Positions 1 to 8,635 of a stretch of 64,000 nucleotides of DNA are shown here, in pieces. Origin of the DNA: Acidovorax sp. 106. GTDB taxonomy: Bacteria; Pseudomonadota; Gammaproteobacteria; Burkholderiales; Burkholderiaceae_C. Under the pieces are notes generated by a model. That model saw only the letters and a program-made list of their open reading frames with translations. It made no database searches and was not told the DNA's origin. Position 1 is the stretch's first letter. Each line of letters opens with the position of its first letter. The stretch lies in NCBI RefSeq assembly GCF_003663825.1, contig NZ_RCCC01000001.1:4720501-4784500 (forward strand), written 5' to 3'. The translations under genes and the position numbers were made by a program.

Positions 1-819
1 GGCCACGGTGGTGTGCACGGTTCCAGCAGCAGTGCTGCGGTCGTCAAACACGCCGTCTTCTTCGGGCAGGCCGTGACGCCAGTTCATGGGGATGGTGGCC
101 ACGGTGGGCACGCCGGTCAGCTCTTGCAGCATTTGCGGCGCGGGGGCGAGCAGGCTGGCGTCGCCGCGAAACTTGTTGAGCACAAAGCCGTGGATGAGTG
201 CGCGCTCGTCCTCAGGCAGCAGCGCCCAGGTGCCATACAGGTGGGCAAAGGCGCCGCCCCGGTCGATGTCAGTCACCAACAGGCAGGCGGCACCGACATG
301 CCGCGCCACGCGCATGTTGACGATGTCGTTGGCATGCAGGTTGATCTCGGCGGGCGAGCCTGCGCCTTCGATCACGACCACATCGTTCTCGGCCCGCAGG
401 GCATCAAGCGCAGCGGCAATGTGCGGCCACACCAAGGCGCTGCGGCCGCGCCAGGGCAAGGCCGTGAGCTCGGCGCTGACCTGCCCCATCAGCACGACCT
501 GGCTGTGGGTGTCGGCCTCGGGCTTGAGCAGCAGCGGGTTCATGCGCACCTCGGGCTCGGCGCGGGCGGCCAGGGCCTGAAAGTATTGGGCAGAGCCGAT
601 TTCTCCATGGCCCGTTTCACTGGCCACCACGCGCGCGTTGTTGCTCATGTTCTGCGCCTTGAAGGGCGCAACCTTCAGGCCCAGGTTGCTGTAATAGCGG
701 CACAGGGCCGTGGTCAGCCAGCTTTTGCCTGCGCCGCTGGTGGTGCCCAGCACCATCACGCAACGGGCCAGCGGGCGAGAGGAAGGTGCGTTCAAAGTGT
801 CGCTTGCGGTGGCATTCAT
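1..819 (-). CDS. cobQ: Cobyric acid synthase CobQ, N-terminal 273 residues (cut by window edge)
   Basis: Glutamine-dependent amidotransferase that adds four amides to adenosylcobyrinic a,c-diamide, giving adenosylcobyric acid. The visible part is the ATP-binding half: after a short leader comes a P-loop (VLGTTSGAGKS, about residues 24-34), then FKAQNMSNNA, and further on VIEGAGSPAEINL and LLVTDIDRGGAF, all typical of the CobQ/CbiP family. The C-terminal glutaminase half lies beyond base 1. ATG at 819 is chosen because the next upstream ATG (827) is followed at once by a stop. It follows cobD by 8 bp and is the last visible gene of a minus-strand run of MFS, cbiB, cobD and cobQ, so it is probably co-transcribed. 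Confidence 0.93.
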   Translation of the reverse strand, partial: MNATASDTLNAPSSRPLARCVMVLGTTSGAGKSWLTTALCRYYSNLGLKVAPFKAQNMSNNARVVASETGHGEIGSAQYFQALAARAEPEVRMNPLLLKPEADTHSQVVLMGQVSAELTALPWRGRSALVWPHIAAALDALRAENDVVVIEGAGSPAEINLHANDIVNMRVARHVGAACLLVTDIDRGGAFAHLYGTWALLPEDERALIHGFVLNKFRGDASLLAPAPQMLQELTGVPTVATIPMNWRHGLPEEDGVFDDRSTAAGTVHTTVA

Positions 820-827
820 GGGTGCAT

Positions 828-2075
828 TCAGGTTCTTAGGGTGGGATCAGCCTGCACGGCATGCCAGGCGGCCTGCAAAGCGTCTTGCGATGCGGGGGGC
901 AACACGCCCAAGCGCACGGCACCGGGTAGGCCGAAAGAGGTGCAGTCGCGCAGCTTGATACCGTGCTGGCGCAGGGCAGCCTGCAACGCAGAGGTTGCGG
1001 GATGCGCTACCCCAGGTCCACACAGATGTGCGGCGCCAGAGCGCGCCCTGGCTTCGACAGGCGCGGCCCGAACGGGTGGGTGGGGCGCTGGCAGGTCATC
1101 GCCAAACACCGTCTCGGCGGTGCTCACGCTGGGGCCGGGCAACGTGGCCACAAAGTAATTGGCCAAACTGCCGGGCAGCACGGCCCAGCCCAGCGCGGTG
1201 CACAGCGCCTGCTGGCGGGCCTTCCATTGGCGCAAGGTGGGCAGGCAGGCCGCCACCCATTGCTGCACGGCGGGCGTGGCCCAGGCGTGCAGCAGGGCCA
1301 CGCCGTGTGCACCCACGGGCCAGGATGCCGCCAGGCCTTGCAACGCCAGCACCATGCCCTCGGCCCCCGCAGGCGCCACGGCGTAGGCGGCGCGCACGCC
1401 CGTCAGGCCCAGAGCCTTGTTGGGCGACCACAGCTGCCAGGCCGATGCGGGCAGTGCGGGAGCGGGGCCAGCGGGCTCTAGTCGCAAGGGGTGGTAGGCG
1501 CAGTCCAGCACGCGCACGCCGCCCGGCAAAGGGGCGGCATGCCATGCAGCCAGCGCGGCATCTACCGTGCCCAGCGGGCTGGCGGGCTCGCAGGCCCACT
1601 GCAGGGTGGTGGACGCAACATGAACACCGTACACGCCATCCGCACCATCCGCGCCCCCTGCCCCGCGCCGCCGCACGGCCAGCCTGTGGGCCTGGGCCGC
1701 CTGGGCGTAGTCGCCGTAGCTGTGCGGCGGCAGCAGCACCTGCGCCGCGCCTTGCAGCTGCGCCCAGGTGGTGATGCGGTGAATGAACTCAGACGCGCTG
1801 CCCGCCACCACGATGCGCCCAGGTGCCACACCATGCAGCGCCGCCAGCGCGGCGCGCAGCGCGGTGTAAGCCGGGTCGGGGTAGCGGGTGGCATCGGCCT
1901 GCTGCAGGGCGGCCAGCACCGCAGGGCACGGGCCGCAGGCGTTGCTGTTGGTCGAGAAGTCGTGCGCGGGCACGCCCAGCGCATCAGGGCCGCCGTGCAC
2001 GCCGACAAGGCGGTGAGGGGCATCGGCGGCGTGGTCGCCCGGCAAAGTGGGAGAAGTGGGTAAAGGCAGCTGCAT
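828..2075 (-). CDS. cobD: L-threonine-O-3-phosphate decarboxylase (CobD of enterics, CobC of pseudomonads)
   Basis: PLP-dependent fold-type I enzyme that makes (R)-1-amino-2-propanol phosphate, the nucleotide-loop linker of B12. The 415 residues contain the near-N-terminal DFSTNSNACGPCP motif seen in this family (about residue 40), the substrate-loop segment HSYGDYAQA, and the PLP-lysine region WSPNKALGLTGVRAAY (Lys about 219). It starts 3 bp after the cbiB stop codon, so the two are coupled, and their products act at the same step (linker synthesis and attachment). An alanine/proline-rich stretch of about 25 residues near residue 330 is somewhat longer than usual. Confidence 0.9.
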   Translation of the reverse strand: MQLPLPTSPTLPGDHAADAPHRLVGVHGGPDALGVPAHDFSTNSNACGPCPAVLAALQQADATRYPDPAYTALRAALAALHGVAPGRIVVAGSASEFIHRITTWAQLQGAAQVLLPPHSYGDYAQAAQAHRLAVRRRGAGGADGADGVYGVHVASTTLQWACEPASPLGTVDAALAAWHAAPLPGGVRVLDCAYHPLRLEPAGPAPALPASAWQLWSPNKALGLTGVRAAYAVAPAGAEGMVLALQGLAASWPVGAHGVALLHAWATPAVQQWVAACLPTLRQWKARQQALCTALGWAVLPGSLANYFVATLPGPSVSTAETVFGDDLPAPHPPVRAAPVEARARSGAAHLCGPGVAHPATSALQAALRQHGIKLRDCTSFGLPGAVRLGVLPPASQDALQAAWHAVQADPTLRT

Positions 2076-2078
2076 GCG

Positions 2079-3110
2079 TCAGCCCCCGGCCATTGCTATA
2101 AAAAAAAGAGCTGCTACCGCTGATGGAATAAGCGCCAGAATCACTTTTTGTGCATAGCCAGTTGCCCGGTGCGTGTCCAGCGGGCCCGGCTCATGCCCGT
2201 CAGGGTGCAAGGTGTACACGCCGGGCTTGGCCAGCCGCACGCCCAGCGCCAGGGCCATGGCGGCCATGGGCCAGCCGCTGTTGGGCGATGGGGTTTTGCG
2301 AGCCTCTTGCGCCAGCACACGGGCAGGCAGGCCGCCGTGCAGCGCAGCCAGCAGCAGCGCAGTGAGGCGTGCGGGCAGCCACGACAACACATCGTCAGCC
2401 CGCGCAGCCCACTTGCCCGCCCATTGCCAGTAGCGGGCGCCCCGGCTGCCGGGGTAGCCCCACATGGCATCGGCCGTGTTGGCAAAGCGGTAGATGGCCG
2501 CGCCCGGCAGGCCCAGCAGCACAAACCAAAAGATGGGCGCCACCACCGAATCGTTGAGGTTTTCGGCCAGCGATTCGATGGCTGATTCGCGCACCTCGCT
2601 GGGCGTGAGCTGGCTCACGTCGCGGCTGACCAGGCGGGCCAGTTGTTCGCGCCCCTCGGGCAGCGAGCGGGCCAGCGCCCGCTCCACCGCCAAGACTTCA
2701 TCGCGCAGCATGCGCCACGCCAGCAGGGGCTTGAGCAGCACGGCCAGCACCGGCGCAGCCAGCCACCAGGGGCCTTGCTGCAAGTGGCTTTGCAGCCACC
2801 AGGCCAGCGCCCCTGCACCGCCCGCCCCCACGCACCAGGCCAGCGCGCCCAGCCAGAAGGAGCGGCGCTTTTGCACATGGGGCGGTGGGTCTGCCGTGGT
2901 CAGCGGGGCGACGCGGCGCCCGGCCCAGCCCAGGTAGCGCCCCATCCACACCACGGGGTGCAGGGGCAACGGTGGCTCGCCAAAGCGCCAGTCCAGCAGC
3001 AGCGCCAGCCCCAGGGCCAGTGCGCAGACGAATGCCCACTCGGTGCTGCCTGGGCCTCCCAGCAGGCTGAGCCAGCCAAGCCACCCGTTGTGCAGCCCAC
3101 TATCGGCCAT
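2079..3110 (-). CDS. cbiB: Adenosylcobinamide-phosphate synthase CbiB
   Basis: Integral inner-membrane enzyme that attaches aminopropanol phosphate to adenosylcobyric acid. The 343-residue protein has several hydrophobic helices, the early DWRFGEPPLPLHPVVWMGRYLG motif region, the VSRDVSQLTPSEVRESAIESLAEN segment around residues 160-185 and RFANTADAMWGY, all family hallmarks. ATG at 3110 is preferred over the GTG at 3119 because AGGTGG lies 5 bp before it. The gene overlaps the 3' end of the MFS gene by 11 bp. Its last about 24 codons (ending IPSAVAALFFIAMAGG) are made of a copy of the dispersed palindromic repeat, so the C-terminal helix is repeat-derived in sequence. Confidence 0.92.
   Translation of the reverse strand: MADSGLHNGWLGWLSLLGGPGSTEWAFVCALALGLALLLDWRFGEPPLPLHPVVWMGRYLGWAGRRVAPLTTADPPPHVQKRRSFWLGALAWCVGAGGAGALAWWLQSHLQQGPWWLAAPVLAVLLKPLLAWRMLRDEVLAVERALARSLPEGREQLARLVSRDVSQLTPSEVRESAIESLAENLNDSVVAPIFWFVLLGLPGAAIYRFANTADAMWGYPGSRGARYWQWAGKWAARADDVLSWLPARLTALLLAALHGGLPARVLAQEARKTPSPNSGWPMAAMALALGVRLAKPGVYTLHPDGHEPGPLDTHRATGYAQKVILALIPSAVAALFFIAMAGG
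2092..2151 (+). repeat. Dispersed GCGCT-palindrome repeat, copy 1 (inside cbiB)
   Basis: Begins ATTGCTATAAAAAA, continues GAGCTGCTACCGC and ends AGCGCCAGAATCACTTTTTG. It aligns over its whole length with copy 11 (57809-57874). It lies in the coding strand of cbiB on the opposite strand and supplies about residues 320-340. Confidence 0.75.
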
Positions 3111-4296
3111 GCGCGCCACCTGCCACGGGATGGGTGTCGGTGTTCATACGCCAGGCGGTGCGCGCGCAGGCGCCCACCGTGGCGCCCACCACCCAGAACA
3201 CGCCCGCCACACCGATGACGGCACCGGCCGTGCCAAACAGCATGGGCATGAGCACGCTGGAGGCGTTGATGGCCATGAGCCGCAGGCCCAGGGCCTCGCC
3301 ATGGCGGTGCTCGGGCGTGATCTGGTGCAGCAGGCTCATCACCATGGGCTGCACCGACCCGAGGGTGAAGCCCAGCAGCACCGAGCACACGCCCATGGCC
3401 AGGGCCGACGCCAGCAGCGGGTACACCCCAAACAGCACCGCCGTGATCACCATGGCACCGGCCACCACCGCATGCTCGCGCACATGCTTGGCCACCAGCG
3501 GCAGCAGCAGGCGCACCACGGCCGCGGCCACGGCAAATGCGCCCAGGATGGAGCCGATGACCGAGGCGGACAGCCCCCGCTCGTGCCCGATGAGCGGCAC
3601 GACGAAGGTGTGCACATCCCAACACGACGAGAGCACCCAGTTCACGATGATGAGGCGGCGAAAGGCGGGCTCGTTGAGCAGATCCCACGAGCCCCGGGGC
3701 GGCCCGCCCTCGGCGGCAATCACCGGCGGCAGCTCTTCGGTGTGGCGCACCCAGAACCAGGTGGCCAGTGGCATGAGCGCCAGCAGCGCAAACGCGGCGC
3801 GGTAGCCCTCGGTGCTGCCCGCAGCGCTGCCTGCGTGGTCAATCAACAGCCCCGCAAAAAACGGCCCGATGAAGTTGGACACCGCAGGCCCGATGGCCAG
3901 CCAGCTGAACACCTGGCGCAACTGGGTGGTGTCGTGCGCGGCGCGACCCACATGGCGTTGCAGCGCAATGATGGCCAGGCCCGCAGCCCCGCCCGTGAGC
4001 AGGGCCGAAAAGCACATCACCGCAAACACCGGGTAGACCAGCGACGCCCCTGCCCCCACACACGCCATGGCCACCGCAATGCCCACGGGGCGCTTAAGGC
4101 CGTGCCGGTCGGCGTAGCGCCCTGCTGGCAGCGCCAGAAACACCTGCGTGAGCGCGAACAGCGCCAGCAGTACCCCCACGGCGGCAGCGCTGTAGCCCTC
4201 GCGCAGGGCCAGCAGCGGCGTGGCCATGCGCATGCCGGTCATGCAGGCGTGCAAAAAGATTTGCCCGGCAATCAGCCGGGCCAGGGCCATGTTCAC
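3100..4296 (-). CDS. MFS transporter
   Basis: A 398-residue major facilitator with about 12 hydrophobic segments. The cytoplasmic loop 2-3 signature is visible as GRYADRHGLKRPVG near residues 60-73. The start is a GTG whose bases overlap the TGA of rmuC (GTGA), with an ATG two codons on as an alternative. The stop overlaps the start of cbiB. The substrate cannot be read from the sequence. Its position at the head of cbiB-cobD-cobQ makes a B12-related or cobalt-related role possible, but this is only inferred from position. Confidence 0.8.
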   Translation of the reverse strand: MNMALARLIAGQIFLHACMTGMRMATPLLALREGYSAAAVGVLLALFALTQVFLALPAGRYADRHGLKRPVGIAVAMACVGAGASLVYPVFAVMCFSALLTGGAAGLAIIALQRHVGRAAHDTTQLRQVFSWLAIGPAVSNFIGPFFAGLLIDHAGSAAGSTEGYRAAFALLALMPLATWFWVRHTEELPPVIAAEGGPPRGSWDLLNEPAFRRLIIVNWVLSSCWDVHTFVVPLIGHERGLSASVIGSILGAFAVAAAVVRLLLPLVAKHVREHAVVAGAMVITAVLFGVYPLLASALAMGVCSVLLGFTLGSVQPMVMSLLHQITPEHRHGEALGLRLMAINASSVLMPMLFGTAGAVIGVAGVFWVVGATVGACARTAWRMNTDTHPVAGGAHGR

Positions 4297-5903
4297 GGGG
4301 TGTCGTCCTCCAGGCCCAGCAGCGATGCCTTGGCGCCGAGCAAGGCGCCATCCACCCCGCCGAGCAAGGCGCCATTCCCCCCGCCGTGCAAGGCGCCATC
4401 GCCCCCGCCGGGCAAGGCGGTATCGCCCCCCGGCACAGGCAGGTCCTGCACATCGCGCAGCTTGCGCTGGATGGCGCGGGTGCGCACACCCACCTCATCA
4501 AACTTTTTGGCGGCGGCGTCGATGGATTTTTTGGTGGCCTCGACCACATCACCAAACTTGGCGAACTCGGTCTTGACCATGCCCAAGAGGTTCCACACCT
4601 CAGACGAACGCTTTTCAATCGCCAGGGTCTTGAAGCCCATCTGCAGGCTGTTGAGCATGGCCGCCAGGTTGGCCGGGCCGGTGATCATCACGCGGCACTC
4701 GTTCTGCACCGCTTCGACCAGGCCGGGGCGGCGCATGACCTCGGCAAACAGGCCTTCGGTGGGCAGGTACAGCACGGCAAAGTCGGTGGTGTGCGGGGGC
4801 GAGACGTACTTGGTGAAAATCTTCTTGGCTTCGAGCTTGATGGACGTTTCAAACGCATTGCCCGCCGACAAGATGGCCGCCTTGTCGGCCGCGTCTTGCG
4901 CGTCCATCAGGCGCTGGTATTGCTCCACTGGGTACTTGGAGTCGATGGGCAGCCACACGGGGTGCTCGTCGCTCTTGCCCGGCAGGCGGATCGCAAATTC
5001 CACCAGCTCGTCGCTGCCCGGCACGGTCTTGACGTTGCGGGCGAACTGCTCGGGTGTGAGCACGTTGTCGATGATGGCGCCCAGCTGCATTTCGCCCCAG
5101 GTGCCGCGCGACTTCACGTTGGTCATCACGCGTTTCAAGTCGCCCACGCTGCCCGCCAGGGTCTGCATCTCGCCCAGGCCCTTGTGTACTTGTTCGAGCC
5201 GGTCGCTCACCAGCTTGAAGGATTCGCCCAGGCGCTGCTCCAGCGTGGCGTGGAGCTTTTCGTCCACCGTGCGGCGCATTTCTTCGAGCTTGGTGGCGTT
5301 GTCGGCCTGGATGGCGGCCAGGCGCTCGTTGAGCGCGGTGCGCAGTTGCTCTGCGTTGTGCTGGCTGCCTTGCACCAGCCCGGTGAGCTGCTGCGACACG
5401 GCGTCTTGCAGCACGGCAAACTGGTTCTTGATCTGAAAGCTGTTGGCTTCAAGCTGGTCTTTGAGCGCCTGCGACATGACGCCCAGTTGCGACTGGGTGT
5501 CGCCCTTGAGCGAATCGAGCGTGAGGCGCGTGGCTGCGTCCAGGGCCGTGAGGCGCTGCTCCAGCCGCGCCTCAAACACGCCAAACGCGGCCAACAGCTC
5601 AGCGCGTCCGTTGCGTGACTCGGCCACCGCTTGAGTCAGGCGCTCATCGACGGCGTGGCGCAGCCCCTCCAGCGTGGCCTGCGTGGTCTGCGTGAAGCCG
5701 CGCAGCTGCTGGCCCATTCCGTCCAGCGCGCCATCGTTCTTGGCCACGGCCAGTTGGGTGGCCCGGGCGGTTTGTTCCAGCGCCTGCAGGCGCACCAGCC
5801 ATTCGGGCGGCAAATCGACGCGGGGGCGGCGCAGCGCAAGCAGCGCCAGCACGATGAACACCAGGGCCAGGGCGGCCAGCAGAACGAGGGTATCGGTAGT
5901 CAA
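4293..5903 (-). CDS. rmuC: DNA recombination protein RmuC
   Basis: Membrane-anchored RmuC-family protein linked to limiting recombination at inverted repeats. Of 536 residues, 1-24 form one transmembrane helix followed by RRPR. Residues about 40-260 are a long coiled coil with few helix breakers. The conserved RmuC domain follows (WGEMQLGAIIDNVL, LPIDSKYPVEQY, FAVLYLPTEGLFAEV, ITGPANLAAMLNSLQMGF, KKFDEVGVRTRAIQRKL). After about residue 490 the protein ends in a low-complexity tail of eight-residue units of the type GGxDGALL, encoded by a 24-bp tandem repeat. That tail is not part of the family domain. Confidence 0.92.
   Translation of the reverse strand: MTTDTLVLLAALALVFIVLALLALRRPRVDLPPEWLVRLQALEQTARATQLAVAKNDGALDGMGQQLRGFTQTTQATLEGLRHAVDERLTQAVAESRNGRAELLAAFGVFEARLEQRLTALDAATRLTLDSLKGDTQSQLGVMSQALKDQLEANSFQIKNQFAVLQDAVSQQLTGLVQGSQHNAEQLRTALNERLAAIQADNATKLEEMRRTVDEKLHATLEQRLGESFKLVSDRLEQVHKGLGEMQTLAGSVGDLKRVMTNVKSRGTWGEMQLGAIIDNVLTPEQFARNVKTVPGSDELVEFAIRLPGKSDEHPVWLPIDSKYPVEQYQRLMDAQDAADKAAILSAGNAFETSIKLEAKKIFTKYVSPPHTTDFAVLYLPTEGLFAEVMRRPGLVEAVQNECRVMITGPANLAAMLNSLQMGFKTLAIEKRSSEVWNLLGMVKTEFAKFGDVVEATKKSIDAAAKKFDEVGVRTRAIQRKLRDVQDLPVPGGDTALPGGGDGALHGGGNGALLGGVDGALLGAKASLLGLEDDTP
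4338..4433. repeat. 24-bp tandem repeat, four units, in the 3' end of rmuC
   Basis: Four consecutive 24-bp units start at 4338, 4362, 4386 and 4410. All contain GCAAGGCG and end in a run of C with GCC. The first three differ at only a few positions; the fourth is more diverged. The unit length is a multiple of three, so changes in copy number keep the rmuC frame. Confidence 0.85.
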
Positions 5904-5910
5904 GGCAGAT

Positions 5911-5968
5911 TTACTATCATTTCAATAGCTGCTAGCGCTTATGAATCAAGCGCTGGCGGCCAATTTCT
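5911..5968 (+). repeat. Dispersed GCGCT-palindrome repeat, copy 2
   Basis: Lies in the 79-bp gap between rmuC and the dehydrogenase gene. It shows the clearest stem of the family: AGCGCTT, a seven-base loop, then AAGCGCT, preceded by ATAGCTGCT and followed by GGCGGCCAAT. Confidence 0.8.
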
Positions 5969-5982
5969 CTTAGATTCCAGTA

Positions 5983-6975
5983 TCACTGCACCCGCAAGCC
6001 GGTCACGGGCTGGTTGACCGGCGTGAGCGGCCCGCGCCCGCCCAGGAAGGCGATCAGGTTGTCTGCCGCCAAATTGGCCATGGCGCGGCGCGTGGGCACG
6101 GTGGCGCTGGCGATGTGGGGCGTGAGCACCACATTGGGCACGGTGAGCAGATCGGGATGCACGCTGGGCTCGCCCTCGAACACATCCAGGCCCGCTGCGG
6201 CAATGCGCCGCTCCCGCAACGCTACGGCGAGCGCAGCGTCGTCCACAATGCCGCCGCGCGCAATGTTGATGAGCGTGGCCGTGGGCTTCATCAGCGCCAG
6301 CTCGGCCGCGCCGATGGTGTGGTGCGATGCCGCGCTGTACGGCACCACCAGCACGACGTGGTCTGCCGTGCGCAGCAAGTCTTCCTTGCCCACGTAGGTG
6401 GCCTTGCATTCGGCTTCCAGGTCAGCCGACAGGCGCGAGCGGTTGTGATAGATCACCTTCATGCCAAAGCCGTGCGCGCCGCGCTTGGCAATGCCCTGCC
6501 CGATGCGGCCCATGCCGATGATGCCCAGCGTGCTGCCGTGGATGTCGCTGCCCGCAAACATGTCGTAGCTCCACTTGGTCCACTTGCCAGCGCGCAGGTA
6601 ATGCTCGCTCTCGGTCATGCGGCGGGCCGTGGCCATCAAGAGCGCAAAGCCAAAGTCGGCTGTGGTCTCGGTGAGCACATCGGGGGTGTTGGTGCCCTGC
6701 ACGCCAGCAGCGGTCATGGCGTCCACATCAAAGTTGTTGTAGCCCACGGCCATGTTGGCGCAGATTTTGAGTTGCGGCGCAGCGGCCAGCAAAGCAGCGT
6801 CGATGCGCTGGCTGCCAGTGGTCAGCACGCCGTCCTTGTCCGCCAGGCGCTCGGCCAGTTCTTGCTGCGTCCAGATCACGTCGTCTGGGTTGTCCTGCAC
6901 GTCGAAATGCGCGCGCAGACGGTCCACGATGTCGGGGAAGATCGCACGGGCGACCAGGATGCGGGGTTTGCTCAT
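5983..6975 (-). CDS. D-2-hydroxyacid dehydrogenase (glyoxylate/hydroxypyruvate reductase-like)
   Basis: NAD(P)H-dependent reductase of 330 residues in the D-isomer-specific 2-hydroxyacid dehydrogenase family. The substrate-domain motif NMAVGYNNFDV (about residue 73) is followed by TPDVLTETTADFGFALL, the Rossmann loop GIIGMGRIGQGIAKRG (about 153-168), the catalytic Arg in NIARGGIVDD, the Glu in DVFEGEP and the His in LTPHIASAT. The combination is most like GhrB-type glyoxylate/hydroxypyruvate reductases, but substrate choice cannot be settled by reading. It is preceded by a 170-bp gap and is probably transcribed alone. Confidence 0.88.
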   Translation of the reverse strand: MSKPRILVARAIFPDIVDRLRAHFDVQDNPDDVIWTQQELAERLADKDGVLTTGSQRIDAALLAAAPQLKICANMAVGYNNFDVDAMTAAGVQGTNTPDVLTETTADFGFALLMATARRMTESEHYLRAGKWTKWSYDMFAGSDIHGSTLGIIGMGRIGQGIAKRGAHGFGMKVIYHNRSRLSADLEAECKATYVGKEDLLRTADHVVLVVPYSAASHHTIGAAELALMKPTATLINIARGGIVDDAALAVALRERRIAAAGLDVFEGEPSVHPDLLTVPNVVLTPHIASATVPTRRAMANLAADNLIAFLGGRGPLTPVNQPVTGLRVQ

Positions 6976-7077
6976 AAGTCTTCAATCTCCAATGTCTTGA
7001 TACGGCCGCAGGGCGGTGCAACTCGCGCAGCCCAGGCCAGTGGCCACCGTGCAAGGGCCGCCCCGCCGCACCGGTGG

Positions 7078-7140
7078 CGTCCCCCTTCCCATCGCGCAGC
7101 GATGAGAGAAGGGGGAAGCGGCGCAGCCGCTCAGGGGGAT
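7078..7140. repeat. GC-rich hairpin repeat, family B copy 1, just 3' of the antiporter gene
   Basis: Contains GCGTCCCCCTTCCC, a short inner palindrome, AAGGGGGAAGCG, then GCTCAGGGGG. The CCCCCTT/AAGGGGG arms can pair. The same pattern occurs at 57573-57632, directly behind cobU. Both copies start within a few bases of a stop codon on the minus strand, so they may act as transcript ends, although neither has a clear T-run. Confidence 0.65.
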
Positions 7141-7145
7141 GTGCA

Positions 7146-8564
7146 CTACCTAAACCAGATGAAAGTCATAACGATAAAGAGCGGCACCAGGATGCTGCCC
7201 GACCACACCATGTAGCCAAAGAAGCTGGGCATCTTCACGCCCCGGTCCTCGGCAATGGCCTTGACCATCATGTTGGGCGCGTTGCCGATGTAGCTGTTGG
7301 CGCCCATGAAGACCGAGCCCGCCGAGATGGCCGCCAGCGTCGGGGCCAGCGTGGTCATCAGCACGGCAGGGTCGCCACCGGCAGTGTTGAAAAACACGAG
7401 GTAGGTCGGAGCGTTGTCCAAGAACGAGCTGAGTGCGCCCGAGGCCCAGAAGTACATGGCTGGGTCGGGCGTGCCGTCGGGCCGGGTGACAGCGGCCACC
7501 ACCGCGCCGAACGGGCCATTGACGCCGGCCTTGAGCATGGCGATGACGGGGACGATGGTGAGGAAGATGCCTGCGAACAGCTTGGCCACCTCTTGCATGG
7601 GGCCCCAGCTGAACTGGTTGTCCTCGTGCACCTTTTTCGGCGTGAGGCGCAGCGACACCAGCGCCACCAGGATCAGGCCCACATCGCGCACGATACCGGG
7701 CAGGCCCACCTCGGCCCCGGCAACGGTGAACGACACGGAGGATTTCCACAGCCCGCTCATCAGCACCAGTGCCACCACCACGCCCAGCAGGGCAAAGTTA
7801 GCCTTGCCGTCAAAGCCAATGGCCTGGGTGTCAGGGGTCGGGTCTGTCTTGAGCACTTCTTCGCGGCGGTGGTAGTACCAGGAGTCCATCGCAAAGAAGA
7901 TGGCCAGCAACGCACCCACCAGGAACAGGGTCTCGGGAAAGATGTGGCCTACGGTCCAGAAGAAGTCCACGCCCTTCAAGAAGCCCAGGAACAACGGCGG
8001 GTCGCCCAGCGGGGTGAGCGAGCCCCCGGCGTTGGAGACGATGAAGATGAAAAACACCACGACATGCGCCGTGTGCTTGCGGTTGTCGTTGGCGCGGATC
8101 AGCGGGCGGATCATGAGCATGGACGCGCCCGTGGTGCCCATGAAGCTGGCCAGCACCGCACCAATGGCAAGGATGGCCGTGTTGAGCGCCGGGCTGCCAT
8201 GCAGGTTGCCCCGGATGTAGATGCCCCCCGCCACGGTGAAGAGCGCCGTGAGCAAGATGACGAAGGGGATGTATTCGGCCACCAGCGCGTGCACAAAACT
8301 CGCGCCCGCCGCACCGGGGCCAAAAACCACTGCAAACGGCAGCAAGAACGCCAGCGCCCAGCCCGCCGCCACCTTGCCGAAATGGTGGTGCCAGAAGATG
8401 GGGGCCAGCAAGGGCATGAGCGCAATCGACAGCAACAGGCCTGCAAACGGTACACCCCACAGGGCGGACAGCGCACTGCCGTCCAGTTCAGCCGCCTGGC
8501 TCAGGCTGGGCAACAGGGCTGCAGCCGCCGCCATCCACGGGGCCGCTCGGCGAGAAAGGGTCAT
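7146..8564 (-). CDS. Na+/H+ antiporter of the NhaD / ion-transporter superfamily
   Basis: A 472-residue polytopic membrane protein that starts with a possible signal or first helix (PWMAAAAALLPSLSQA). It has about 12 further hydrophobic segments and the motifs FMGTTGASMLMIRPLIRAND and SNAGGSLTPLGDPPLFLGFLKG typical of NhaD/ArsB-like antiporters, with a second half-repeat motif NAPTYLVFF near the C-terminus. ATG at 8564 is preferred because GGAG lies nine bases before it. A GTG at 8639 would overlap the pncB stop but has no clear ribosome-binding site. It follows pncB by 71 bp. Its role would be Na+ export or pH homeostasis; the ion is inferred from family. Confidence 0.85.
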   Translation of the reverse strand: MTLSRRAAPWMAAAAALLPSLSQAAELDGSALSALWGVPFAGLLLSIALMPLLAPIFWHHHFGKVAAGWALAFLLPFAVVFGPGAAGASFVHALVAEYIPFVILLTALFTVAGGIYIRGNLHGSPALNTAILAIGAVLASFMGTTGASMLMIRPLIRANDNRKHTAHVVVFFIFIVSNAGGSLTPLGDPPLFLGFLKGVDFFWTVGHIFPETLFLVGALLAIFFAMDSWYYHRREEVLKTDPTPDTQAIGFDGKANFALLGVVVALVLMSGLWKSSVSFTVAGAEVGLPGIVRDVGLILVALVSLRLTPKKVHEDNQFSWGPMQEVAKLFAGIFLTIVPVIAMLKAGVNGPFGAVVAAVTRPDGTPDPAMYFWASGALSSFLDNAPTYLVFFNTAGGDPAVLMTTLAPTLAAISAGSVFMGANSYIGNAPNMMVKAIAEDRGVKMPSFFGYMVWSGSILVPLFIVMTFIWFR

Positions 8565-8635
8565 TGTTCTTGTCTCCATCAGTGCGGTTCTTTTTGAAAA
8601 ACAGACGGGTGCGGTGGCGGGCTCAGTCAATGCAT

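Noticed and set aside
3043..5436. Very long open frame (797 codons) on the plus strand
   Set aside because: It runs antisense to MFS and rmuC, has no recognisable domain, and is a by-product of high GC content.
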